Below, in pieces: positions 32,688 through 40,457 of a stretch of 64,000 nucleotides of DNA. The position numbers and the translations under genes were made by a program. Positions within the stretch are counted from its first letter, which is position 1; each line of letters opens with the position of its first letter. The stretch is taken from assembly GCA_963749145.1 (NCBI GenBank), contig CAVVLN010000005.1, positions 186,001-250,000 of the forward strand, given 5' to 3'. Source of the stretch: JASHPR01 sp963749145 (GTDB taxonomy: Bacteria; Actinomycetota; Actinomycetes; Streptosporangiales; Streptosporangiaceae). The notes beneath the pieces are model-generated. The model saw only the letters and a program-made list of their open reading frames with translations, was not told where the DNA came from and searched no databases.

Positions 32688-34282
32688 GGCGCCGGCTCGG
32701 TGAACTCGCCGAACGCGTCGCGGAACACGTCGGCCATCTCGCCGACCGTGGCCCCGGCCCGGGCCGCGTCGATCAGTGCGGGCATGACGTTGCGGCCCGC
32801 GCGGGTGTCGTCGGCCAGCCGGAGCAGGGCGCTGATGTGCTGCTGCGGGTCCCGCGCGGCGATCCGGGCCCGGGTCCGCTCCGCCTGCCGCTCGCTGACC
32901 AGCGGGTCTACCTCGAAGGGCGGCGCCGCCGCCGCGGCACCGGGGTCGGCGTAGACGTTCACGCCGACCTTAGGGCGTTCACCCGTGGCCAGTTGCTGCT
33001 CGGCCCGGTAGGCCGACTCGGCGATCCATCGCTGCGGCACGCCGGCCTCGATCGCGGCGGCCGCGCCGCCGAGCGCTTCGATGTCGGCCATCAGAGCCGT
33101 CGCCCTGGCCTCGAGCTCGTCGGTCAGCGACTCCACGTAGTACGAGCCGGCCAGCGGGTCGGCGGTCCGGGTCACGCCGGACTCCAGGGCGATGATCTGC
33201 TGCGTCCGCAGCGAGAGCGTGACCGCCTCCTCGCTGGGGATCTCGTACGCCTCGTCGTAGCCCATGACGTGGATGGACTGGGCCCCGCCGAGCACCGCCC
33301 CCAGGCACTGCAGGGTGGACCGGATCACGTTGTTCAGCGGCTGCTGGGCGGTGAGGGTGGTGCCGGAATTGCCGGAGAAGAAGCGCAGCCGGGCCGCCTC
33401 CGGCGTGCTGGCGCCGAACCGCTCCGTGGCCACCCGGTACCAGATCCGCCGGGCCGCCCGGAGCTTGGCCACCTCCTCGAACAGGTCCAGGGTGGTGGCG
33501 AAGTGGAACGACAGCCGTGGCGCGAACGCGTCGAAGCCCAGGCCCCGGGCCAGGAACGCCTCGCAGTAGGCCGCCGCCGACGCCATGGTCAGGGCTAGTT
33601 CCTGCACCGCGTCGCAGCCCGCCTCCCGGGCGTGGTAACCGGTGATCGAGATCGGGTTGAACCGCGGCAGTTCCCGGGAGCTGAACTCGACCACGTCGGT
33701 GACCAGCCGCAGCGACGGTCCCGGCGGGTACAGGTAGGCCTTGCGGGCCAGGAACTCCTTGAGGATGTCGTTCTGCAGGGTCCCGGTCAGCGCGCGGTAG
33801 GGCACGCCGGCCCGCTCGGCGGCGACGAGGTAGGTGGCCAGGATGATGGGTGCCGTGGCGTTGATGGTGAAATTCACCGACACCTGGTCCAGCGGGATGC
33901 CGGCGAATAGGTCGGCCATGTCCGCCGCGGTGTCGATCGCGACGCCGACCCGGCCGACCTCGGCGGCGGCCATCGGGTCGGGCGAGTCATAGCCAAGCTG
34001 GGTGGGCAGGTCGAACGCCACCGACAGCGCGTTCTGGCCCTGGGCCAGCAGGAACCGGAACCGCTCGTTGGTGTGCTCGGGCGCGCCGTACCCGGCGAAC
34101 TGCCGCATGGTCCACAGCTGGCCGCGGTACATGGTCGGGTATGGCCCGCGGGTGAACGGGGGCTCGCCCGGCCGGCCGAGGCGCCCGGCCAGCGCGGCCT
34201 CGCCGCCGGGCAGGTCGTCACCGGTGTAGACCAGCGCGACCGGGATCCCCGAGTCGGTGGTCACCTCGCCCGGCGGGGTCAC
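32681..34282 (-). CDS. B12-dependent acyl-CoA mutase, large (substrate-binding) subunit
   Basis: Methylmalonyl-CoA mutase family alpha-type chain of 533 residues without its own cobalamin domain. Family segments: RGPYPTMYRGQLWTMRQFAGYG, LSVAFDLPTQLGYDSPDP, GTLQNDILKEFLARKAYLYPP, FNPISITGYHAREAG, and FFSGNSGTTLTAQQPLNNVIRST. The Phe in RQFAGYG stands where methylmalonyl-CoA mutase has Tyr, and the separate small subunit follows the isobutyryl-CoA or hydroxyisobutyryl-CoA mutase pattern. So a branched or hydroxylated acyl-CoA is more likely than methylmalonyl-CoA (inference). GTG start 34282 overlaps the small subunit stop by 4 bp. No MeaB-type chaperone gene is nearby. Confidence 0.9.
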   Translation of the reverse strand: MTPPGEVTTDSGIPVALVYTGDDLPGGEAALAGRLGRPGEPPFTRGPYPTMYRGQLWTMRQFAGYGAPEHTNERFRFLLAQGQNALSVAFDLPTQLGYDSPDPMAAAEVGRVGVAIDTAADMADLFAGIPLDQVSVNFTINATAPIILATYLVAAERAGVPYRALTGTLQNDILKEFLARKAYLYPPGPSLRLVTDVVEFSSRELPRFNPISITGYHAREAGCDAVQELALTMASAAAYCEAFLARGLGFDAFAPRLSFHFATTLDLFEEVAKLRAARRIWYRVATERFGASTPEAARLRFFSGNSGTTLTAQQPLNNVIRSTLQCLGAVLGGAQSIHVMGYDEAYEIPSEEAVTLSLRTQQIIALESGVTRTADPLAGSYYVESLTDELEARATALMADIEALGGAAAAIEAGVPQRWIAESAYRAEQQLATGERPKVGVNVYADPGAAAAAPPFEVDPLVSERQAERTRARIAARDPQQHISALLRLADDTRAGRNVMPALIDAARAGATVGEMADVFRDAFGEFTEPAPW

Positions 34283-34854
34283 GCCGCTCCCTCCCGCGCG
34301 GCGCCCGCCAGCGCGAGCAGGCCGGCCACCACGTCCGGCAGCGCGCTGCCCACCGGGTAGACCGCCTCGACTCCCAGCGCGCGCAGGGCGCCGGAGTGCG
34401 CGGGCGGGATCGTGCCGCCGATCACCACCGGGATGTGCCCGGCGCCCTGCTCTTCGCGCTGGGTCAGGATTTGCCGGGCCAGCGGCAGGTGCGCGCCGGA
34501 TAGCACCGAGATCCCGATCAGGTCCGCGTCCTCGGCCACGGCGGCGGCGACGATCAAGGCCGGCGTCTGGCGCAGGCCGAGGTAGATCACCTCAGCCCCG
34601 GCGTCGCGCAGCCCGAACGCGATCACCTTGATCCCGCGGTCGTGCCCGTCCAGGCCGGGCTTGGCCAGCAGGATCCGTGCTGCCCTCGGCGCGGCCCTCG
34701 GGGCTGCCCTTGGGGCTGCCCCCGGGGGGACGACCCCCCCGGACCCCTCCTCATGCCCCCGCCCGCCTCGCCTTCCCCCTTCATGGCCAGCCTCCGGCCG
34801 GCCGTCGCGGCTTGCCCAGCTTCGCTGTGCTGGCCCAGACCCCCCGGAGCTCAC
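34279..34854 (-). CDS. B12-binding small subunit of acyl-CoA mutase
   Basis: Residues about 59-185 form a cobalamin-binding Rossmann domain: ARILLAKPGLDGHDRG with the lower-axial His at 71, ISVLSGAH and VVIGGTIPP as the nucleotide-loop contacts. Usual length is 135-140. Here 191 residues are predicted, because the only upstream start in frame is GTG 34854, which overlaps the previous stop (GTGA). The first 58 residues are Gly/Arg/Pro-rich and end in AAPRAAPRAAPRAA, coded by G/C-rich repeats including a GGGGGG-ACGA-CCCCCCC palindrome (34724-34740). The leader may be a recent expansion. Pairs with the large subunit at 32681. Confidence 0.88.
   Translation of the reverse strand: MSSGGSGPAQRSWASRDGRPEAGHEGGRRGGRGHEEGSGGVVPPGAAPRAAPRAAPRAARILLAKPGLDGHDRGIKVIAFGLRDAGAEVIYLGLRQTPALIVAAAVAEDADLIGISVLSGAHLPLARQILTQREEQGAGHIPVVIGGTIPPAHSGALRALGVEAVYPVGSALPDVVAGLLALAGAAREGAA
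34724..34740. repeat. G6-NCGN-C palindrome (copy 3)
   Basis: GGGGGGACGACCCCCCC, inside the N-terminal coding part of the B12-binding subunit, followed by CCTCC as in copy 2. It may form a strong mRNA hairpin close to the start codon. Confidence 0.65.
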
Positions 34855-35810
34855 GGCAGCGTTCCTTCGGCCATCACCACCGCGCCGTCGAGTTCGAGGA
34901 CCGCGTCGCGCATCACGCAGTCCAGGTGCGCGATCGCGTCGACGCGGCCGCCGTAGGCGATCGAGTTGCCCAGCGCAATGTGGGCCGAGCCTCGGGACGA
35001 CTCGGTCTCCATCGGCACCGAGCAGATCGTGCCCGCCGGGTTGAATGCCACCGACACCTCGGCGATGTTGGTCATCCGGTCGTCTCCGCAGCGCTCCAGC
35101 ATCGACTCCAGGCGGCCGCGGCCGCTCACGGGCCCCTCGATCCCGGTCAGCTCGCCCCGGTCCACGTGCAGCACCACGGGCTCGGCCAGCGGCCCGTCGC
35201 CCATGAACAGCAGGTCGGCGTCGATGACCACGATCCCGGTCGCGGTACCCTCCACCGGCGCGGTGCCCGCCTCGACGTCGGGCGGCGCCATGTAGGCGCC
35301 GCGCTCGCGGGCCATGCCGTGCAGCACCCGGCCCGGCCGGCCGTCGACGCTGCCGCGCAGGTTGGTGCCGCCCCGGCTGGTCAGCCGGAACGACGCCGCG
35401 CGGCCCCAGGCGCTGCCGACGGTCTCGGCGTCGATCCGCAGCCGCTCGAAGTCGACGTCCAGCGGCCCGCCCGCGCGGAACGTGTCCAGCCGGACCCCTG
35501 GCATGGCCAGGTACCGGGCACCGCCGTCGGTCGCGCGCCGCCGGGCCGCCGACGACCCGATGAACAGGCTGGTCAGCTCGATGGTCGCGGCCGCGTGCCG
35601 CATCATCGCCGCGACCGCGGCCGGGGGCTCGGCGCCCGGCAGTCTGGGCGCCGGCATGCGCGCCACCAGCGGCGTGGCGTCGCGTTCGGCCAGGCCCGAT
35701 GACAGGCCCGCCACGACTCCGGGGTCGGTGCCCTCGTCGGTCAGCAGGACGACCTCCTCGCCCGCGGCGACCGCGAGGCACAGGTCGAGCACGTTGTCGA
35801 ACGCGGTCAC
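34851..35810 (-). CDS. NicX / aminopeptidase-T-like (M29-type) metalloenzyme
   Basis: Protein of 319 residues. It resembles the group of 2,5-dihydroxypyridine 5,6-dioxygenase (NicX) and M29 aminopeptidases: an N-terminal alpha/beta part (AAGEEVVLLTDEGTDPGVVAGLSSGLAERDA), a middle beta region, and a C-terminal metal site with NIAEVSVAFNPAG, SRGSAHIALGNSIAYGG and IAHLDCVMRDAVLELDG. His in SAHIALG and IAHLD and the Glu in NIAEV are the expected metal ligands. NicX opens the ring of a dihydroxypyridine in nicotinate breakdown; a ring-opening or amidase-type step would fit here too. ATGA/GTGA overlaps couple it to both neighbours. Confidence 0.75.
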   Translation of the reverse strand: MTAFDNVLDLCLAVAAGEEVVLLTDEGTDPGVVAGLSSGLAERDATPLVARMPAPRLPGAEPPAAVAAMMRHAAATIELTSLFIGSSAARRRATDGGARYLAMPGVRLDTFRAGGPLDVDFERLRIDAETVGSAWGRAASFRLTSRGGTNLRGSVDGRPGRVLHGMARERGAYMAPPDVEAGTAPVEGTATGIVVIDADLLFMGDGPLAEPVVLHVDRGELTGIEGPVSGRGRLESMLERCGDDRMTNIAEVSVAFNPAGTICSVPMETESSRGSAHIALGNSIAYGGRVDAIAHLDCVMRDAVLELDGAVVMAEGTLP

Positions 35811-37024
35811 CGCGGCCCGTCCCCGTCCCCGCGGGCCAGCGCCAGCGCGGTGAACACGGCGTAGGCCTGGGTCGCCTCGTGGATGTCGGCGATCGGCAGG
35901 TGCTCATCGGGGCAGTACACCGGCGGGCCGCCCGGCCCGAAGATGACGGTGGGCACCTTGGCGCCGAAGCTGGCGGTGTCGCCGAGCCAGTTCTCGGTGA
36001 CCAGCCGGGGCTCGCCGCCGCGGATCATGCGCATCGCGCGGCGCATCAGCCGCACCACCTGGTCGTCCGGCCGGGCCAGGTACCCGCTCTTGACGTCGGC
36101 CAGCTCGACGCGGGCGGTCAGCCGCTCGTCCGCCGCGCTCGCCGCGGCCAGGCACCGGTCGATCTCGGCCCGGACCTGCTCGACCATGACGCCGGGTTGC
36201 GGGCGGCAGTCCACCCTGATCACGCACTCGTCCGGGATCATCGAAGGCCCGCCGGGCGGCAGCCCGCCGTAGATCCGGCCGGGCACCACGTAGGTCTCCG
36301 CGCCGAACATCTCCCGGACATCTCGCGGCAGGTCCGGCTCGTACCGCGAGGCGTCCAGGGCCAGCACCACGTGAGCGGCGAGCGTGTTCGCGTTGACCGC
36401 CAGGTGCTTGTGGCAGCTGTGCGCTGACTTGCCGAGCACGGTGATGTCGAAGTAGTACCGGCCCCGGTGCCCCAGGCAGATCTGGTTGTCGGTTAGCTCG
36501 CCGAGCACGCACAGGTCGGCCGGGTAGGTGAAGAAGTAGGCGATCGCGCCGGCCTGGGCGCCCATGTGGTCGCTGACCGCGGACATGGCGGCGGTGCCGG
36601 CCAGCGGCAGCCCGCTGCGGGCCACCGCCTCGATCGCGGCGATCTCGCAGGCCAGCGCCGCCTTCATGTCCATGATCCCGTGTCCGTAGACCGCGCCGTC
36701 GATGACCGCGCCGGAAAACGGCTCGGCGTCCGTCCAGCCGTGCGACACCGGCTTGGTGTCCATGTGACCGGTGAGCACCACCCGGGGCCCGGGGCCGAAC
36801 GAGACCTCGCCGATCGCGTTCGGCCGGTCGGGCAGCACCGGCTGGAGCTCCACCGCCTCGAACCCGGACTCCTTCATCACGTCGGCCAGGAATGCCGCCA
36901 GCGGCCCTTCCTCGCCGAGCACGCTGGGGATCCGGCAGACCTCCCGGGCCAGCTGCACGGCCCGGTCCAGGTCCAGGTGCTCGAGCACCCGGCCGGCCAG
37001 TTCGCGGTCGTCCACGGTGGTCAC
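35807..37024 (-). CDS. M20-family (ArgE/DapE-like) hydrolase with altered active site
   Basis: M20 enzyme of 405 residues. Metal-binding segments are present: LTGHMDTKP (His, Asp), GHGIMDMKAAL (Asp), and late CPDEHLPIADIHEA (His). At the place of the catalytic/metal Glu pair (normally DEExG) it reads VSDHMGAQAGA, so Asp-His replaces Glu-Glu. The lid domain contains GHRGRYYFDITVLGKSAHSCHKHLAVNAN with the usual dimer-contact His. It may use a different metal arrangement or be a binding protein. First enzyme behind the transporter (29 bp gap), coupled to the NicX-like gene by a 4-bp overlap. Confidence 0.85.
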   Translation of the reverse strand: MTTVDDRELAGRVLEHLDLDRAVQLAREVCRIPSVLGEEGPLAAFLADVMKESGFEAVELQPVLPDRPNAIGEVSFGPGPRVVLTGHMDTKPVSHGWTDAEPFSGAVIDGAVYGHGIMDMKAALACEIAAIEAVARSGLPLAGTAAMSAVSDHMGAQAGAIAYFFTYPADLCVLGELTDNQICLGHRGRYYFDITVLGKSAHSCHKHLAVNANTLAAHVVLALDASRYEPDLPRDVREMFGAETYVVPGRIYGGLPPGGPSMIPDECVIRVDCRPQPGVMVEQVRAEIDRCLAAASAADERLTARVELADVKSGYLARPDDQVVRLMRRAMRMIRGGEPRLVTENWLGDTASFGAKVPTVIFGPGGPPVYCPDEHLPIADIHEATQAYAVFTALALARGDGDGPR

Positions 37025-37053
37025 AATGGCGGTCCCCGGTCAGTGCGTGCGGG

Positions 37054-38532
37054 TCACAGGGCGCGGCCGTCGGTCCCGGCCACCTCGACCGCGGGCGTGA
37101 CGCCGCGCCGGGCCTCCTGGGCGATGGCGACCTTGCGCAGGACGTAGTAGAGCACGCCCGCGACCACGAACCCGACATAGAAGGCGAGGTCGGCGCCCTG
37201 CAGCGAGTTCGCGACCGGGCCCACGATGATCGAGGTGTTCATGAACGGCACCATCACCCCGAACGCGACCACGAACGACACGATCGCCGGCCAGCCGTTG
37301 CCCAGCCTGCGGAAGGAGAGCGCCCCGCGCAGCCACGACGGGGTGTACTTCTGCCGGTTGTAGTGCCAGTCGATCATCACGATCGCGCAGAACGGCGCGA
37401 TCCAGTAGGAGCTGAACAGCAGCAGGTTCTCGAACCGCCCCGAGGTGTTGGCGGCGTTCATCCACAAGATGGCCGCGAACGCGAGGACCGCGACCACCCC
37501 GGCGATGACCGGCCGCCGCACCCGGGCGCCGAGGGCCTGGAACGCCAGCGAGCCGGTGTAGTCGTTCATCGAGTTCGACGCGATGGCCCCGAACACGATC
37601 GCGATCAGCGCCAGCACGCCGAGGAACCCGCCGCCCATCAGCGTGCGCACGCCGGCCGCGGTCTGGTTGCCCAGCACGCTGGCCCCGGCCAGGCCGATGC
37701 CCTCGACCCACACGTACGACGCGGTCAGGCCGAGCATGGTGAGCCAGAAGATGGCGGCCTTGGAGGTTCCCGGTTTCATGTAGCGGCTGTAGTCGGAGGC
37801 GTAGGACGCCCAGGAGATGCCCTCGGACAGCGCGATCGTCACCATCAGCACGAACGCGCCCACCAGCGCGGTGCCGTGCACGGCGTTGTGCGGCAGTACC
37901 ACGTGGTGCTGGAAGATCTTTACCGTGAGCACGACGAACAGCACGATCAGGATCGCCGAGCCCCATTCCTGCACCCGGTGCACGAACTCGTAGCCGAACA
38001 CGCTGATCGCGCCCTCGAGCACCAGGACGATCGCGACGCCGAGCCAGAACGGCACGTGGAACAGCAACTGGGCCGCCTGCCCGCCGAACAGCCCGACCAG
38101 CGCGTCCCAGGCGATCGACGAGAGCCACTGCACCGCGCCCGGCAGCACGATCGTCTTCCCGAACGGCAGCCGGGCCAGCGGGACCTGGCCGGTGCCGGTC
38201 TTCGGCCCCCAGGTGCACAGGATCGCCACCGGCAGCGAGCCGATGATCGTGCCCACCACGATGGCGACCATGCCGAGCCCGAAGCCGAGCCCGAACACCA
38301 CGGCCAGGGTCCCGGCAAACACGCCGGACAGCTCCATGTTCGGGGTGAACCACACGGTGAACATCCGGTACACCCCGCCGTAGCGGTGGTCCTCCGGGAT
38401 CGGCGCCATGCCCTGGCCCTCCAGGACCAGGTCCCCGGTGCGGGTGGGCCTGGCGCCCTCGTAGACCCGCAGCTCGTCAGCGTCGGCCCGGGGGGTCGAC
38501 CCCAGACTCCCCCGCTCAGCGGCCTCGGTCAT
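37054..38532 (-). CDS. NCS1-family transporter (cytosine/purine/hydantoin permease type)
   Basis: Membrane transporter of 492 residues with about 12 helices. NCS1 features: YGGVYRMFTVWFTPNMELSGVFAGTLAVVFGLG near the start, QWLSSIAWDALVGLFGGQ, ISWASYASDYSRYMKPGTSK (typical SDYSRY) and NSMNDYTGSLAFQALG. NCS1 proteins bring in nucleobases, hydantoins, allantoin, thiamin or related N-heterocycles with Na+ or H+. ATG 38532 has GGAGGG five bases upstream. It is the first gene of the catabolic run; the palindrome at 38616-38640 is 84 bp ahead of its start. The N-terminal 20 residues include a G/C palindrome also seen at two other gene starts in the operon. Confidence 0.9.
   Translation of the reverse strand: MTEAAERGSLGSTPRADADELRVYEGARPTRTGDLVLEGQGMAPIPEDHRYGGVYRMFTVWFTPNMELSGVFAGTLAVVFGLGFGLGMVAIVVGTIIGSLPVAILCTWGPKTGTGQVPLARLPFGKTIVLPGAVQWLSSIAWDALVGLFGGQAAQLLFHVPFWLGVAIVLVLEGAISVFGYEFVHRVQEWGSAILIVLFVVLTVKIFQHHVVLPHNAVHGTALVGAFVLMVTIALSEGISWASYASDYSRYMKPGTSKAAIFWLTMLGLTASYVWVEGIGLAGASVLGNQTAAGVRTLMGGGFLGVLALIAIVFGAIASNSMNDYTGSLAFQALGARVRRPVIAGVVAVLAFAAILWMNAANTSGRFENLLLFSSYWIAPFCAIVMIDWHYNRQKYTPSWLRGALSFRRLGNGWPAIVSFVVAFGVMVPFMNTSIIVGPVANSLQGADLAFYVGFVVAGVLYYVLRKVAIAQEARRGVTPAVEVAGTDGRAL
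38490..38514. repeat. G6-NCGN-C palindrome (copy 4)
   Basis: GGGGGGTCGACCCC followed by AGACTCCCCC, within codons 6-14 of the NCS1 transporter gene. Same core and same trailing AGA-xxCCCCC pattern as copies 1 and 2. Confidence 0.65.
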
Positions 38533-38615
38533 GGTCCCTCCAGTCTGCGGTGGCCGCAGCCAGCCGCTGCGCACGCGCGCCGGGTACCTCCATGTCCAGG
38601 CGAGCACCGGAACAA

Positions 38616-38640
38616 GATCGGAGATATGATATATCCGATC
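38616..38640. promoter_or_regulatory. Palindrome, candidate operator for the GntR regulator
   Basis: GATCGGAGATAT (38616-38627), one central G, ATATATCCGATC (38629-38640): 12-bp arms with one mismatch. It is an AT-rich island in very GC-rich DNA, 84 bp before the NCS1 start, where a promoter is expected. Length and symmetry suit a dimeric FCD-GntR protein, and the operon encodes one. Confidence 0.6.
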
Positions 38641-38664
38641 TCAGATCCCCCGTCAATGCCTGCG

Positions 38665-38712
38665 GCCGAACATTTCCCTGGTCAGGGCGCGCCCATTTCC
38701 CTGGTCAGGGCG
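38665..38712. repeat. 23-bp tandem duplication
   Basis: CATTTCCCTGGTCAGGGCGC occurs at about 38669 and again about 22 bp later. Each copy contains the palindrome CCCTGGTCAGGG. It lies between the candidate operator and the 14-bp repeat array. Confidence 0.7.
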
Positions 38713-38763
38713 CGCCGCAGGCCCGGCCAGCCCGGCCTCCCGATCCCGTCGCTGGATCCTCCC

Positions 38764-38877
38764 TCCTCCTGCCCGCCGCTCCCTGCCCGCCGCTCCCTGC
38801 CCGCCGCTCCCTGCCCGCCGCTCCCTGCCCGCCGCTCCCTGCCCGCCGCTCCCTACCCGCCGCTCCCCGCCCGACGC
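38764..38877. repeat. Tandem array of about eight 14-bp units
   Basis: Unit CTCCCTGCCCGCCG; the TGCCCGCCG part recurs at 38770, 38784, 38798, 38812, 38826 and 38840, then with changes at 38854 and 38868. It fills the gap between two leftward genes; no gene is seen in 38533-39016. Confidence 0.9.
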
Positions 38878-39016
38878 GTCTCCCCGCCCCGCGCCACCTT
38901 GATCCGTTACAACGGTCATTTATCGGCCATAGTGACCGGCAGACGTCCACGGTAATCGATCATGGCCGTTTGGCGGGGGAAGCCGGCCCGGCGTGGTGGC
39001 GCCGGTCGCGGGTGCT

Positions 39017-40402
39017 TCAGGCGGGGCGGCGCTGCGCGGCGATCAGGTCGCGGTACCAGGCGAACGAGGCCTTGGGCGTACGCTGCTGGGTCTCGAAGTC
39101 GACGTGAACGAGCCCGAACCGCTGGTGGTAGCCCTCGCTCCACTCGAAGTTGTCGATCAGCGACCAGCAGAAGTAGCCGCGCACGTCCACGCCCGCGGTT
39201 ATGGCCGCGTGCACCGCCCGCAGGTGCCCGTCGAGGTACCGGATCCGGGGCTGGTCATCGACCGTCCCGTCCGCGGCGATCTCGTCCGCGACCGAGCAGC
39301 CGTTCTCGGTGATGTGGACCGGCGGCAGCCGGTCGCCATAGCGGTCGCGGAGCAGGGTCAGCACCTCGGTCAGCCCGGCCGGGATCACCGGCCAGCCGAA
39401 CGCGGTCACCGGATAGCCGGGGATGGGCTCCATCCGGAACGGCAGCGGCGAGTCGGGCAGCGCCGACAGCCGGGTCGGGTTGTAGTAGTTCACGCCGAGC
39501 GCGTCGAGCGGCGCGGAGATCACCGCGAGGTCGCCGTCCAGCACGCAGTCCGGGCCGTCCTCGCCGACCCCCAACGCGGACAGGTCGGGGTAGCGGCCGA
39601 GCAGCAGCGGGTCGGCGAACATGCGGTTGTGCATGGCGTCGTAGGCCCGCGCGGCGGCCACGTCGGCCGGGTCGTCCGTGGCCGGCCAGGCGGGGGAGTA
39701 GTTGTTGGTGATCGCCACCTGCCGGGCGCCCGCGGCGCGCAGGGCCGACGCGGCCAGGCCGTGGCCGAGCAACTGGTGGTGGGCGGCGGGCAGGGCGCCG
39801 AGCATCAGCGCCTGGCCGGGCGCGTGGATGCCGAGCGCGTACCCGAACGCCATGACCACGAACGGCTCGTTCAGCGTGATCCACAGCCCGATCCGGTCCG
39901 CGAGCCGCTCTGCGGCCAGGCCGGCGTAGTCGGCGAACCGGTGCGCGGTGTCCCGGGCCAGCCAGCCGCCGTCCTCGTCCTGGAGCGGCTGCGGCAGGTC
40001 CCAGTGGAACAGCGTGGGCACCGGGGTGATGCCGCGGGCGAGCAGCGCGTCGGTCAGCCGGTCGTAGAAGTCCAGGCCGGGCTCGTGGGCCGGGCCCTTG
40101 CCGTCCGGCTGCACCCGCGGCCAGGCGATCGAGAACCGGTAGGCGGTCAGCCCGAGCTCGGCCATCAGCCCGATGTCGGTGGCCCAGCGATGGTAGTGGT
40201 CGGCCGCCACGTCGCCGGTGTGGCCGTCCCGGACCGCCCCGGGTTTGCGGCAGAACACGTCCCAGACCGACTCGCCGCGGTCGTCCTCGGCGACCGCGCC
40301 CTCGATCTGGTACGCGGAGGTGGCTACCCCCCAGGCGAAGTCGGCGGGGAAGCGCGGCATCGCGGCATCGTCGGTCATGCCGTGAGCGTACGCCCTGGTC
40401 AT
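39017..40402 (-). CDS. GH1 family beta-glucosidase
   Basis: Glycoside hydrolase family 1 enzyme of 461 residues. Acid/base Glu179 is in WITLNEP and nucleophile Glu366 in HITENG. Sugar-binding segments FAWGVATSAYQIEG near the start, FHWDLPQPL and WSLIDNFEWSEGY near the end are intact. No signal peptide, so it works on imported di- or oligosaccharides in the cytoplasm. The ATG at 40402 gives a short leader; MTDDAAMP from 40378 is an alternative start. No sugar transporter or LacI regulator is adjacent, which is unusual for GH1 genes. Confidence 0.93.
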   Translation of the reverse strand: MTRAYAHGMTDDAAMPRFPADFAWGVATSAYQIEGAVAEDDRGESVWDVFCRKPGAVRDGHTGDVAADHYHRWATDIGLMAELGLTAYRFSIAWPRVQPDGKGPAHEPGLDFYDRLTDALLARGITPVPTLFHWDLPQPLQDEDGGWLARDTAHRFADYAGLAAERLADRIGLWITLNEPFVVMAFGYALGIHAPGQALMLGALPAAHHQLLGHGLAASALRAAGARQVAITNNYSPAWPATDDPADVAAARAYDAMHNRMFADPLLLGRYPDLSALGVGEDGPDCVLDGDLAVISAPLDALGVNYYNPTRLSALPDSPLPFRMEPIPGYPVTAFGWPVIPAGLTEVLTLLRDRYGDRLPPVHITENGCSVADEIAADGTVDDQPRIRYLDGHLRAVHAAITAGVDVRGYFCWSLIDNFEWSEGYHQRFGLVHVDFETQQRTPKASFAWYRDLIAAQRRPA

Positions 40403-40457
40403 GGTGGAAACTTAGCCGCGCTATTTGCCGAAAAGTCTCCAGGATGCCGAGGGCGGG

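Noticed and set aside
34851..35907. Upstream extension of the B12-binding subunit to 542 residues
   Set aside because: The extension is a shadow of the NicX-like gene; GTG 34854 with a 4-bp overlap is the natural start.
38764..38877. CRISPR array
   Set aside because: Units are 14 bp without spacers; same reasoning excludes the arrays at 3453, 52320 and 56596, which are plain tandem repeats.
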